A stretch of 64,000 bases of DNA from Leptidea sinapis (taxonomy: Eukaryota; Arthropoda; Insecta; Lepidoptera; Pieridae): contig NC_066292.1 of NCBI RefSeq assembly GCF_905404315.1, positions 8,184,001 through 8,248,000 of the forward strand, read 5' to 3'. Under the pieces are notes generated by a model. It was not told the DNA's origin and made no database searches. It was given only the letters and a program-made list of their open reading frames with translations. Below, piece by piece: positions 10,530-21,745 of the stretch. Position 1 is the first letter of the stretch, and the number at the start of each line of letters is the position of its first letter. The translations under genes were made by a program, and so were the position numbers.

Positions 10530-11744
10530 TGCGATTCGTTCGATTCCGCACGTTTATTTTCTATTCGCTTTCTTCAATTCGAAAAATATTATCGGAAAAT
10601 GCATTTGACGCAGCCGCTATTCCCCCGCACCCTGCCCGGTTTCTCATTGTAATTTTTAATTTTCACATGTAGGTTTGGAATAATATTTTAACTTACATGT
10701 CGTACAGTGAATTGTTGAAATACGACCCTGGTGAGGATTCATTAATGGTGACATTTAATAGATTAATTAACCTTCAAATATTACCTGTTTATGTCGCTTT
10801 ACTATCTTGTCGCTACCTATAACAAACCTAGGTACCTACTTATAATAAGTACAATAACATACCTAGCTAATAAGTACAATTATTATTTCTGTAATTACCT
10901 ATGTAAATGATTTTTCTTAAAATACCAAAATTGCAATATTATGAGTAAGAAGTAAGGTACATGTAAGAATTCCGTCAAATAACTCGTGCGTTCCACCATA
11001 AGATTCAAGTATTTTGTAAAATCGGTTTATAAATGACATTCGACGAAACACGTAACTGAGACTCTCCTCTCTATTAAAGTCTGTTCAAAAAAGCTGTCCC
11101 GGTGGAATCAAAACGTTCTTCAACTGGAAACCTAACCAAATTACGAAGAGTTCATAGAATTTTCTTTCCAAAATCGTAACGGTCAAATAATTTATCTGAA
11201 TGGCCTCCACAAGTCTTGCTGCCGTCTGCGCCGGACACAGCTCCGAGTGGCGTGCGGGCCCCGCGCCTCAATCATCGACATAAAACCTTCAAACCGCAGA
11301 GAAAACAAATCGTTGGTCATTTAGTTCGAGAGTCCAACTGCACGCGACTTGTACGAAACAAACGGGTTAAAGAAAAAAAACTTCTAGTGATGTGCTTATG
11401 TTGAGGTTGGGTATCGAGTAAAAATGTTATAATAGATACATTTAAATATCTAATTAGTTTTAATGTATTGATTTTATGATTTATACATACTAAAATTAAA
11501 TTAATAAAAAAAGTTGTAAGTCGGTTAAAACGACACTTTGAATATCAAAGATTACATTTTTTAACTTTTACCACCACTTTGGAAAAGTTGAGCTTAAGTT
11601 AAAGAAGTCGCAAGAAATTTAGTACCTACTCTTTCAAATTGATATTTTTCAGCTTCATTATGCTAATAATAGTTCAGTTTAATGAGACTGGTACGTGCCT
11701 CAACGTAGGTACATAATATTACATTGTAAATAAATATAATATAG
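10530..11744. other. Intergenic with one GC-rich island, no gene seen
   Basis: Mostly AT-rich. Near 11200-11300 there is a sharply GC-rich block (GTGCGGGCCCCGCGCCTC), unlike its surroundings and not matched to a repeat elsewhere in the window. It has no long open frame. Its role is unknown. Confidence 0.35.
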
Positions 11745-11960
11745 GTATAATATTGACACATTTTTACACAAATTATCTTGTCCCAAACTAGGTATAAGCC
11801 TGTACTATGACTACAAGAGAACGATATATTTAATACAATATACTTACTTAAACTTATATAAATACTTATTAACTGCCATGACTTGGAAACAAACATTCAT
11901 ATTTATGATATAAATGTTTGCACCTACTGGTATTCGAACCCGGGACCTCTAATAATATGA
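11745..11960 (-). mobile_element. tRNA-derived SINE, copy 1
   Basis: The block matches 15455-15692 in order: AAATTATCTTG, CAAACTAGG, AACGATATATTTAATACA, GGAAACAAACATTCATATT, then a tRNA-like head. On the minus strand the head contains a B box like GGTTCGAAT followed by the SINE body. The rest of the head (A box) is missing or degenerate here. Confidence 0.7.
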
Positions 11961-12479
11961 CCCAATTTATCTGATTATCAGGTTAAGGTTAATTATCTTG
12001 TTTAGGAATGGTATTTTTTTCTATTTAGTCAGTTTTGAATAATTTCCTGAATGTCTATTATATCGATAGAATTGGTAGATATCGTCGCATCACTAGCGGG
12101 CGGTAGATGGCCGCCCTCGTCAGCACTCTACGTCACAGTTAAAGTGAAAAACACGGACAAACAGACCGACCGACAAGGGGTTGAAATATATTCTTTTTTG
12201 TTGGTCAAAACTCTTTCGATATATTTGCACGAGGTCTGTGTGAGATCCCGGATCCATCTTTAATCTCTCATTTTACTTTTATGAAAACCTACTTCAACAG
12301 GCGAATTTAAACGTGAATTTTATTTAATTAAGTTGTTATATGACTGCACCTATATGGTACCTACATGGTTGTTTATTATAACATTTTTATTAAGGAAAAG
12401 GAAGACAATCGAGCATTCGGGTCCTTACGTATTCCTGGTGTTAAGTGTAAAATTATTTTTGTATATTTGCATATCTGTG

Positions 12480-12763
12480 GATGGATTAGAATAATATTAA
12501 AATCGCGATACAAAAATAGGTGTTGAACCTGGTGGGTGAAAATTTGAAGTTGTATGTATTTATTAATGCTGATATCGTAATATAAAAAAAGATAAAAAAA
12601 TTAAAAATTATTTAGGGGTGAGTGACCCTTATCATAATAGATGTTGGCCGATTCTCAGACCAACCCGATATACACAAAAATTTTCAAACAAATTGGTTAA
12701 GCCGTTTCGGAGGAGTTTGGTAAAAAACACCGGGACACGAGATTTTTATATATAAGAAGATTC
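12480..12763 (-). mobile_element. Helitron-like non-autonomous element, 5' part
   Basis: Reverse-complement reading starts TCTTCTTATATATAAAAATC and runs into a block around AACGGCTTAACC and TCTGAGAATCGG. The same block recurs on the plus strand at 36270-36370. The Helitron 3' end (CTAG) is not seen in this copy. Confidence 0.5.
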
Positions 12764-12986
12764 CACTAAATGAATTTTTTTTGATTTTTTTTTTTTACAC
12801 TAAAAGAGTTCGCTAAAATACTTTATTAACATTATTTTTACAGCTTTGGTTAGGCACGGCTAGGTATAGGCAGATACTATTTGTTTTTACTCTACTAAAG
12901 AAATTTATAAGGATAAATTTTTATGGTGTAGATAGTAGGGGAATACGCAAATACGGGCACTATCAAGATAATATAATGTAAAAACC

Positions 12987-13149
12987 GTTTAGATAGAGTC
13001 CTTTGCTGTTAGAAAACCGATAAAAACAGGCCAGGAATATTAGTTTAGTGTGCGTGACAGGCTACGTCTTACACAATTGCTCAAAAAAGCGGTTAGTTCT
13101 AAATTCAATTTATTTCGACGTTTTCACAGCTATCATAGTCTATCTAGAC
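12987..13149 (+). mobile_element. Short inverted-repeat element (CTAGA-type TIR), copy 1
   Basis: About 163 bp, starting GTTTAGATAGAGTC and ending AGTCTATCTAGAC, so the ends are inverted repeats. The interior (TTGCTGTTAGA, ACCGATAAAAAC, GGAATATTAGTTTA) matches 18003-18159. It has no coding capacity. Confidence 0.65.
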
Positions 13150-13391
13150 GTATATATGATCTAAGATAACTTATTAAAAATATATTAAAGTAATTTGGTT
13201 ATTGGTAGCGCGGATGCCACAGAGCAGACAAACTCACTCTAATGGCAGTTTATAGCAGCCGTTTTTTTTTTTTAAGTTTACGGAGAATCTTGAAGCATTC
13301 AATAATTATAAAAAATATATTCTAATTGTAAACTGGTTTAGAATTCGATAATATCTTATGCTTCAACTGTAATAGTCGTATATGTTGTAAC

Positions 13392-13824
13392 CTTAGATTA
13401 AGAATTGGTCTCCGCTGCGCTCCAACTAGATACCGCACTAACTAAGAACAATAGCTATTTATTGCGGCAACTATTAGATGCTTGTGTGCGTGGCATCTTG
13501 ACACTCAATGGCGTCTATCAAATTTTGTAACATACGCTTCGTGTTGTTTTACATTGTAATTAATAAAATATAAAATACTTACAGATGATATGTGATCCCA
13601 GTGTCTTTCATATTTCTTGTAGTATTCTTTTTACAAAGTTTCTCTAAGCAACCCGGAGTTTATGTTTCAATTTTATAGTGAAGTTTAACAGAACGTGTTA
13701 ACGTCACACATTGTTCAAGACTGGCTCGAGTAAGCCCACTTGGTCGTAGTATTACCTGCCTTACTTTGAGACACCGCTTGCGGTATCTAGTTGGAGCGCA
13801 GCGGAGACCAATCCATAATCTAAG
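13392..13824 (+). mobile_element. Inverted-repeat element (CTTAGATTAA TIR), copy 1
   Basis: About 433 bp with imperfect terminal inverted repeats of about 45 bp, from CTTAGATTAAGAATTGGTC to the matching end GACCAATCCATAATCTAAG. It belongs to the family of 63156-63504, where an 8 bp target duplication is seen. Here the flanking 8-mers do not match, so this copy may have rearranged. It does not encode a transposase. Confidence 0.75.
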
Positions 13825-13924
13825 GTATCATGCAATACATGAAGATACACATATATAACTACGTATAGATATAAAATAACTTAAAATCTAACAACAAAAA
13901 GCAGTCTTTTATAATATGATCGTT

Positions 13925-13985
13925 AACAAATGGATCATCAGCGCCCAAACTCTCTTACAACACTCGAGGAATCACAGGATCATTG
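13925..13985 (-). repeat. LINE 3' fragment
   Basis: A short degenerate match to the LINE terminal block (ATCAGCGCC, CTCTTACAACAC, GGAATCACA), in the same antisense orientation as 16778-16890. Confidence 0.4.
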
Positions 13986-14329
13986 CAAAACTATTAAGTT
14001 CTACTTGTCTTTAATTTTTTAATAATAGTAGGTAAATGATTATTCTTAAAAAGTATAAAGACTAACCCCCTTATTAATAATGGTCCGCTTACTTTAAACA
14101 GCCGCTTTGGAGTGTTTTTCTCATTCTGACTTAGGTCAATAGAAGAAGACAGAGTGAGAATTAGCAATGCTTTAAGTTAGCAGACTATTATGAATAAGGG
14201 GAAAGAATTAATGTAGGTATATCATTAAATATTTTCATTGGTTTTTGACTCATTCCATTATTTTTAATTTAAATCGTGTAACCAACTAAAAACTCATAAA
14301 TCTATATAATTGGATCACATATCATCAGT

Positions 14330-14530
14330 AATTATTTGGATCACATATCATCAGTAATTATTTTGTATTTTATTAATTTCAATGTAAAATAACACGAAAT
14401 GTTACAAAATTCCATTGAGTGTCAACATGCCGCGCACACAAGCATCTTATAGTTGCCGTAATAAAGGAGCTACTGTTCTTAGGTAGTGCGGTGTCTAGTT
14501 AAAGCGCGGCGGAGACCAATCCTTAATCTA
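14330..14530 (-). mobile_element. Inverted-repeat element (CTTAGATTAA TIR), truncated copy 2
   Basis: The right portion of the family ends GACCAATCCTTAATCTAA at about 14529 and shares GAGTGTCAACATGCC with 63390-63400. The other end is absent. A direct duplication (GGATCACATATCATCAGTAA twice, 14313-14355) sits at the broken side. Confidence 0.65.
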
Positions 14531-14683
14531 ACCATAATTCCTTTATCTATTAACAGTGTGTGCATTCATCCATCGACTGTAGGTACCCTTTTCATAACTC
14601 TTACTACTTACTAATAACTTGTTTTTTTTAATTAGGATTTTTCTCTTACCATTTATGTAACACTATTGAATAATATATAATAC

Positions 14684-15020
14684 TAGCTGACCCGACAGAC
14701 GTTGTTCTAAAGATAATAAAAAAAAAATACTGTATTATAGGAACTTGCCAATAATATTTCAAAACATCAAGAATTATTTCGTAAAAAATTCTCCCTGTTG
14801 ATATAATGAAATTGTTTCACAGCGGAACTGTCAAACCGTGCGTCACAAACAAATATTGAAAATAAATCCAATCATGGGGCCCAAATCGAAATAAAAACTA
14901 TCCTATCTCTCAAGTTGGACCAAACTGCATTCCATGAAGTTGATCCCCATTAAAATCCGTTCATTAGTTTAGGAGTCCATCGCGGACAAACAACGTGTCA
15001 CGTAATTTATATATATATTA
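14684..15020 (-). mobile_element. Helitron-like non-autonomous element
   Basis: The plus strand starts CTAGCTGACCCGACAGACG, the reverse complement of a Helitron 3' end (a small hairpin then CAGCTAG). It extends to a TATATATATATTA end near 15020. Internal blocks (AAGTTGATCCCCATTAAAA) are typical of lepidopteran repeats of this type. Confidence 0.55.
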
Positions 15021-15194
15021 AGGTTTATAGCACAACTTAAACCACATTGATAGGAGTGCCACCAATAAGTTTGTCGCCACTATTTCTCATTAAAGTCTTA
15101 CTTAAGTGAAGTTTTAGTAAATGGAAAAATGAAGATTTGACATTCATAAGTGTCATTTCTTACCTAAACGTGTAATTGGAATTTGATTAAAAGG

Positions 15195-15370
15195 CATAAA
15201 ATGCATTTATTTTCTCAAAATTGGTTCCTTAAGAATTCATTTACATGTAATTTCTAACGCTACCCCAGCTTCGGTAACAAATGGCACTCTAAGAGAGACG
15301 AAACGGCGCAAGAAACACTCCCAGAATTCTTTTGTTGCGCTCTTTTGAATAATATATACAATACTGTCCG
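15195..15370 (-). repeat. LINE 3' fragment
   Basis: It shares AAAGGCAT, TTCTCAAAATTG, CTTCGG.AACAAATGG, CTCTGAGAGA-like and AAGAAACACTCCCAG blocks with 50825-51010 and 58298-58450. This is the 3' UTR side of a LINE lying on the minus strand. Confidence 0.55.
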
Positions 15371-15454
15371 ATCATTTTTCGGATTTGAGACATCATCAAG
15401 GTACCAGACGAGAGCCTGTAGTTATTTTTACTTTATTTAATATTTTATTTTAAT

Positions 15455-15692
15455 ATTGACACACTCTAACTCAAATTATCTTGCCTCAAACTAGGCATAG
15501 CCTGTAGGTATACTAGACAACGATATATTTAATACAGTATACTTACTTAAACATACATAAATACAAATAAACACCCATGACTCGGAAACAAACATTCATA
15601 TTCATCATAAAAATGATTGCATATACCGGGATTCGAACCCGGGATCTCTGTAGCTCAGTCGGCAGGGTCACTAACCACTATGGGCTATAGGG
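15455..15692 (-). mobile_element. tRNA-derived SINE, copy 2
   Basis: The minus strand reads a tRNA-like head: an A-box region with TAGTGGTTAGTGACCC (about 15680) and a B box GGTTCGAATCC (about 15640). The same body as 11745-11960 follows. Copy 2 keeps the whole head. Confidence 0.75.
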
Positions 15693-15710
15693 GTGGTCAA
15701 CGTCAGTTAT

Positions 15711-15800
15711 AGAAGACGCCGGTATGTGATACATAAGTGTAAAAACAAGCAGCTCGCTCCCAGTGTCACGGTATGTTACATAGAGCCTCTAATGAAGTTA
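15711..15800 (+). repeat. Direct repeat, left copy
   Basis: About 90 bp (CCGG.ATGTGATA.ATAAGTGT through AGAGCCTCTAATGAAGT), repeated at 16351-16436. The pair brackets the nested SINE/LINE insertion between them. Confidence 0.7.
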
Positions 15801-15804
15801 GTTT

Positions 15805-16290
15805 TGATTGTTACGCCCTGCGCATTATAATGTAGTGCCGCTCAGGTTTTTAGAAAAAACCAAAAATTCTGAGCGGCACTACAATTGCGGTCGTCACCTT
15901 GAGATATAAGATGTTAAGTCTCATTTGCCCAGTAATTTCACTAGCTACGACGCCCTTCAGACCGAAACACAGTAATGTTCACATTACTGCTTCACGGTGG
16001 TCCTCCATAGTGCGGTTTTCAAGGAGCTTTCTTCCACGTACTACAAAGCTGTGGAATGAGCTTCCTTGTGCGGTGTTTCCGGGACGATACGACATGGGTA
16101 CCTTCAAAAAAGCGCGTACACCTTCTTTAAAGGCCGGCAACGCTCCTGTGATTCCTCGGGTGTTGCGGGAGATTGTGGGCGGCGGTGATCACTTAACAAC
16201 AGGTGACCCGTACGCTCGTTTGTCCTCCTATTCCATAAAAAAAAATAGGCGCCGTTGTGGTACCCATAATCTAGCCGGCATCTACCGAAA
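15805..16290 (-). mobile_element. 310-bp SINE-like repeat, interrupted by a LINE
   Basis: The tail-side part lies at 15805-15993 (ACGCCCTGC, the GTGCCGCTCAGG hairpin, AGATGTTAAGTCTCATTTG, AGTAATTTCACTAGCTACG). It then stops inside GCTTCACGG. The head side resumes at 16246 with TAGGCGCCGTTGTGG and runs to the CTAGCCGGCAT block. The 15994-16245 piece is a LINE 3' end. The order of events is therefore SINE first, LINE second. Confidence 0.75.
15994..16245 (+). mobile_element. LINE 3' end, nested in a SINE-like repeat
   Basis: It reads [20 protein letters not shown] and then [13 protein letters not shown] before the frame shifts. It ends TATTCCATAAAAAAAAA, a poly(A) tail. This is the 5'-truncated C-terminus and 3' UTR of a Jockey/CR1-type LINE, also seen at 26219-26540, 45880-46370 and 62040-62258. 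The 138-codon open frame across this site is a fusion of repeat sequences, not a gene. Confidence 0.75.
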
Positions 16291-16350
16291 TTGTGTACAG
16301 CCGCAAGTGTCGTAGTCCGTCGATCTATTCAGCATCTAAGACATATATAC

Positions 16351-16436
16351 AGAAGCCGGCATGTGATATATAAGTGTTACAACTAGCAGCTCAATCCCAG
16401 TGTCACTGTGTGTTACATAGAGCCTCTAATGAAGTA
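16351..16436 (+). repeat. Direct repeat, right copy
   Basis: Matches 15711-15800. A GC-rich block (16437-16530, GGGCGGCCGTAGACGG start) follows; it has no match elsewhere in the window. Confidence 0.7.
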
Positions 16437-16777
16437 GGGGCGGCCGTAGACGGACCAATCCCCGCGCTTGTTACTGTTGCGTGCCGCGCCATTGGTGAGA
16501 ACTCGCAACTGTTACCTCACCGTACGCCTGTTACCTACTGAAAACCGCTTGGGTTGATATCTCCATAAATATCTAAATCCCTGGGAATAGCGTGCTGATC
16601 TTATGCTACTAATAATATCTTCCCTTTCTTGGCGTCCGTGCAGAATGGGATGTCGCTATGCCAACAATAACAGTTTTCAATTACGGATCTCTAGTTACGG
16701 ATATATCGCAGAATAATATAAAATCATTGCAAATTATTTCATTTAAAATCAATATCACAATTTTCTAGAGGTTTTTT

Positions 16778-16890
16778 TTTATGGAAAAGGAGAACTACAG
16801 AGCGTAACCTGGTGTTAAGTGATCACCGCCGCCCACAGTCTCTTGCAAAACCAGAGGAATCACAAGAGCATTGCCGGCCTTTATCTCTGA
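16778..16890 (-). mobile_element. LINE 3' end fragment
   Basis: The plus strand reads T-rich sequence, ATGGAAAAGGAG, then GTTAAGTGATCACCGCCGCC, GAGGAATCACAAGAG and TTGCCGGCC. This is the reverse complement of the same LINE terminus as 26219-26540, heavily 5' truncated. Confidence 0.7.
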
Positions 16891-16999
16891 ATCTACTAAA
16901 CCGATTTTGAACATTTTGTTACCAATACAAATTCAAATTTTTGTGTCATATATACATATATATACTATATATTACACCAAAAATGAAAATACTTTTTCA

Positions 17000-17091
17000 T
17001 AGTAGTTGTATTTGTAAAATACTTCGGAGAAAAAACCGTTGAATACTAAAAATAAATTATGTGGCAAAACAACGTTTGCCGGGTCAGCTAG
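17000..17091 (+). mobile_element. Helitron 3' end
   Basis: It ends GGCAAAACAACGTTTGCC (a hairpin with stem GGCAAA/TTTGCC), then GGGTCAGCTAG, followed by T. A hairpin just before CTAG, with insertion next to T, is the Helitron 3' hallmark. The 5' limit is unclear; the element may reach back to about 16895. Confidence 0.6.
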
Positions 17092-18002
17092 TGTCCAATA
17101 TAGTAATATCGACCTCTAGTAAGTTAAACTAAGGATAGATAGGTTATTGAAAACGGCTGTTAATGGCTGACAGGCTTGCCCTGTATGTTTCAGTATGACA
17201 ACTCTCTCTGTTATCCTTACTTAAACATTTTATTGATATCAAACCTTCAAGGCAACTACTACTTTCAAATTAAAAATTAACTACCTATGTAGGCCTATAG
17301 GTGAACAAACTAAATGGTCTAATAAGCATCATGTTATAAATGTGAAGCTTTATTAAGAAGAAGTGATATCAAACTGCCTTCATTGCCATATTAGTCAGTT
17401 ACAACCTGTAGCTTTGCAAAGTAAGCAATTCAATACAAATACTCGAAAGATTCGTACATACAACACGTAAGAGTTAGCACTAGGTAGGAATACTTAAAAA
17501 CGCATTATTATGAAATAAAAAAAAAGAGTGTAGAATAATTAAAAAAAAATAAAGTTAGCGAAACATAAGTTGGTGATTCCTAGAATGGTGTAGGTAATGA
17601 TTGCGTGAGAGGTAGTCGAGGGCTTCAATACAGTCCAGTACTGGAATCACACTTTAGGTAATGCAAGTGATAGTCGCCGCTTAGACCATGGAATGACGGT
17701 ATTTACATACATACATACGCCAACAGACACCGTCGTCTTCTTGGAGTCTACATACCCTGAGATTGCTCTTCATAAGTGTGAAAAAGTTTATTGCACGTCA
17801 TACTCTACCACTCATTCGAAAATATGGTATGCATCAGACTAGAGAAGAAGAGCGCAATAAATCACGTCTCTTTTGAATAAAGTTGTATTTCTATTCAATT
17901 TATTCATTAAACAGGCCTGGGTCGTGTAATTTATGTCTAAGTTGTGGTATTATATTATTAAGTCATTGAAAGCTGTTGTAGTAACCCTTAGATAATTTAA
18001 AT

Positions 18003-18159
18003 GTCTAGATAGAGTCTCTTGCTGTTAGACAACCGATAAAAACCAGCCGGGAATATTAGTTTACTGTGCGTGACCAGCTACTTCTTACACTCGCTATTTG
18101 TATGACACTAACTCAATTTTTTAGACGTTTTTACAGCATACATCGTAGTCTATCTAGAC
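18003..18159 (+). mobile_element. Short inverted-repeat element (CTAGA-type TIR), copy 2
   Basis: 157 bp with ends GTCTAGATAGAGTC and TAGTCTATCTAGAC. It matches 12987-13149 throughout, in the same orientation. Confidence 0.7.
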
Positions 18160-18247
18160 GTAAAAATGATCCTTGAATATATTCTACTACTAACAGCACA
18201 CTGCACATAATACCTATAGAGCTCTAGTCTACCAACACGGCAGATTT

Positions 18248-18562
18248 TATCAGTGGGAGGCTCCTTTACACCGGATACCGACTAGATTATGGGTACCACA
18301 ACGGCGCCTATTTCTGCCGTGAAGTAATAATGTGTAAATAATACGTACCTACTGTATATCGGTTTGAAGGCGCAGCTAGTGAAATTACTGGGCAAATGAG
18401 ACATAACATCGTATGTCTCAAGGTGACGAGAGCAATTGTAGTGCTGCTCAGAATTTTTGAGTTTTTCAAGAATCCTGAGCGGCACTGCATTGTAATGGGC
18501 ATCGTATCAATTACCATCAGCTGAACGTCCTGCTCGTCTCGTCCCTAATTTCAATAAAAAAA
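18248..18562 (+). mobile_element. 310-bp SINE-like repeat
   Basis: Near full length: head AGTGGGAGGCTCC, then GGTACCACAACGGCGCC, TTACTGGGCAAATGAGAC, the hairpin GTGCTGCTCAG...CTGAGCGGCAC, CAGCTGAACGTCCTGCTCG, and an A-rich tail. Open frames on the opposite strand here are shadows of the repeat. Confidence 0.75.
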
Positions 18563-19799
18563 AGATATATGTGCCCTCAAGAAGTATTGTGCACATCTTA
18601 TATTGCAGCATTCATAATTAGAATCCGAAGTGTAGCACATGATAAGTAGGTACTTAAGACACACAAGACATGTAGATACAGAGGTGACCCCGGGCGGGAG
18701 AGGGTGTAAGGCGTGAAGGGGAGGGGGACAGGGTAAGTTACACGGACGATATTCAAATTGCGAACATTTCATTTTATCGCTTTACGAAGATATTCGCTCG
18801 CTCCCACGCTCCTCTAGGGATGGGACACACTGTGTCGACATTGTTTTTTCATATTTAAAAACATTCATTAATAATCATTGGCTTTTCGTTTAGGTACCTA
18901 CTTCACATATGCACATCTGCACCCTGTTTTTTCGAATAATACATAAATAACGGAGAATAGGCTTTGTTCAACCTCTTAACTCAGACTTTTATAAACTGAA
19001 TTTCATCAAAGTCGATAGTACATCAAAAATATTGTTTTTTTATTTATTTCGAGAAATAACACGTGTAAATGTCAAATTCAACTTTAATCATAAGAAATGA
19101 CAAAAAAATCATTATCACTATTTTAAATCATTATTTAACATCTAAAACAAATATTTTAAATAGGTACCTTGTACCTTGAATTTACTCCAAGTGATGGGGA
19201 TAAATAATACAAAACTTTGAATATGCGATTATTTTACAACAAAAACAATTAAGAATTATTATACACACATCATCTACACATACTGTGAATAAATAAAGTA
19301 GAATGGGTGTATTTTAACAAAATGTAGAGTATTTTTTAAGAAATATATAACTTTAAATTTAGCATAAAACAGTGGAAAGGGAACGCTGCCGCCATAAGCA
19401 ATGATACTTAAGTGTCAAACTCAAAATGAATGTGGATTATTGAATGTAAAAGAAGCTTCTGTAGTTTATTGCACGTTGGCATCAATTAAATATTAAATAA
19501 ATAAAATATCGATAGTATCCCAGGCCTGCGCTAAGTTGAGACGTTTGCGAAATGTGAACATTTCAGAAATTGATCGTCGTAGCTCCGGAATTCTCATTTC
19601 AGCCTCAACGTGGGCCCACACCCCCACTCCCGCCACCCCCCCTGCTCGTGGCGCCCTCGCACGGCAGAGGTGCGAACCACGAAGTACAAGCCGTTACATT
19701 GGAGTGCTGCTTGCTCGTCATTTAACGATTGTTATGATGTTTGTCTCGCTCAAACTTATTGTTTAACAAAACAGAGCGTCAAATATTATTGGCAGAAAG

Positions 19800-20245
19800 T
19801 ATTTAAAGTCAAAGTCAAACTTTATTCAAATAGGATTAAACTAAGCGCTTTTGAATCGCCACTACAAAGATTTCTTTTAAATTACTGAATTTACCATATT
19901 ATGTTCGGAAAAGGTTGAGCTCGTGAGAAGAACATACCTACAAGAAACTCAACGGCAACTCTTTTCAATCAAATAGAGTACTTATTTTACAATGGCTATA
20001 ATATGCATAACAGATTTGTTTGTAAGGTGCTGTATCCAATATATGACTCGTGTTTAAATTATATAAACTATTTCATAAAAAATAATTAAATAATAAATAA
20101 ATAAATAAATAATAATAAATAATTAAATGTATAAATAAAAATTATCGTAGGTATATTGGATGCATCAACCTTTAGAGCTTGAACTCATTGTTTGTGCAAG
20201 GATGCTTCGTGAATATGATGGTCGTGATTACTGTCATAATTAGTA
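19800..20245 (-). repeat. LINE 3' region, copy 2
   Basis: Matches 9645-10010 in motif order and orientation (AAGTCAAAGTCAAACTTTAT start). It contains an expanded AAAT microsatellite near 20090-20135. Confidence 0.6.
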
Positions 20246-20394
20246 ATTGCATCCAACAAATACAACTTATAATGTACAACTTCATTATTGTACTTCGTTT
20301 ATATAAATTGTTGATTGTCAAATAAATGTTTAATTATTACATTTCGACTTTGTATCTCAACATTCGTGTAGAGACGGCGCGGGCGATAAGTAGA

Positions 20395-20930
20395 TCCCAG
20401 TAGGTGCAGTGTAAAATTAAAAAATTCAAATATTTTTATTCAAACTAGGATGCCTAAGACCAGAAAAAAATGGGCGCAACAAACTCAGCGGGCTTCTTTT
20501 TTATTCATAAAAAATATGATTACAAAGAAATATTGTACAATTAAACTTATTATTACATAGCCTGAGGGCGGTCGCTCAATTCCCAATCTGTAACCTTTAC
20601 CATACAAACGTTTCTAACATTTCTTGAATATCGTACCTAATACTTTTGTTTTGAACATTTTTTGGTATCTTGTTGTAAAAGCATATACAAAGCATACCCA
20701 CAAAAGACTTACTAACTCGAATACAAGCCATTATATGTTTATGTCTGTTCCTGGTGTTAACATTATGGTTATGACAGTTTCTGGCAAATTCACTTATGTG
20801 CCTATGAACATACATTACATTATCAAGAATATATTGAGAAGCAACAGTCAAGATGTTAATTTCTTTAAATTTTGCTCTCAATGATTCTTTCAATGCATTA
20901 CAAGATACAATGGGCGAGGTGATCACCTAC
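20395..20930 (-). mobile_element. LINE 3' end with C-terminal frame
   Basis: The minus-strand frame 20926-20597 contains ASQYILDNVMYVHRHISEFA, HNVNTRNRHK, SFVGMLCICFYNKIPKNVQN. This is the extreme C-terminus of a widespread insect non-LTR retrotransposon. Its 3' UTR continues to about 20410 (AATAAAAATATTTGAATT on that strand). It is truncated at the 5' end. Confidence 0.7.
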
Positions 20931-21387
20931 CATGAATTGTGCCCTATACTCGTCTGTTGCTAACTTGCATAAACAGATATTTAACGTTAAATACAAAATA
21001 AAAGTCGCGCTCACAACTGCTGTACCTACTCACTGAAAAGCAATAAACTCGCTGTAAATTCCGCAACCGATATTCTGCTGTAATACATTAATAATTGTAG
21101 AGCCACCCCCCCTAGGGCCACCCCCCCACCTCCCGCCGCCACCATTGTTATTTAAATGGGATCGCAGCGACAAGTAAATTGAAATATTTCAATTTGGTCG
21201 CACCTCCTCTCCGCGTTAGCAAATTTGATCCAAATTAATAAAAGTTAAAATTGACGGAGCCTTTCCATCGTTCAATAAATATTTTACGATGAATCTGTCT
21301 ATTGAAAGAACCTGGCTTTGTTCAAGTAAAAGAAAATAAGTTCTTAAGGGTACAGGTAATTAACTTAAATCATATCCGGAATGGTCA

Positions 21388-21482
21388 TCATGGAAATCTT
21401 TGGGGGAGGCCTTTATCCAGTGGACTTATACTGGTCCTTTTAGCAGTGGACGTCTTCCGGCTGCTGCTGATGATGGCGATGA
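21388..21482 (+). mobile_element. RTE-like LINE terminus fragment
   Basis: GGAAATCTTTGGGGGAGGCC through AGCAGTGGACGTCTTCCGGC matches the last coding block and stop region of the element at 43868-44075. Confidence 0.55.
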
Positions 21483-21631
21483 TACCCGGAGTATAGATAC
21501 TATATTTTTAAGAGATCCATAATGATAAAGTTTAAAATTGGAAGGTTCTAAGGGCGGTAGACAATCTATTGAATAGATAGGTATCTCGTTTGTAGTTCTT
21601 ATAAATCTATAACATAATATACAATATTATT

Positions 21632-21745
21632 ATTGGCTGCTCCAATTAGGCCACTAGAAACCCAAGTGCTGGCAGCTATTTCGGTCAACAGAGCAGCCTA
21701 GCTATCTAACGTTGAAATGCTGCCATTATTCTTGGTACGCTTCTC
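21632..21745 (-). mobile_element. LINE C-terminal fragment
   Basis: The blocks GGCAGCTATTTCGGTCAAC, AGCTATCTAACGTTGAAATG and ATTCTTGGTACG parallel 29395-29500, where the minus strand reads SQRISLALQRGKPASILGT. Confidence 0.55.

Noticed and set aside
15625..15690. tRNA gene on the minus strand
   Set aside because: It has good boxes but is the head of a SINE whose body matches 11745-11960.
15899..16315. 138-codon open frame
   Set aside because: It crosses from a SINE-like repeat into a LINE 3' end and back. It is a chance fusion of repeats.
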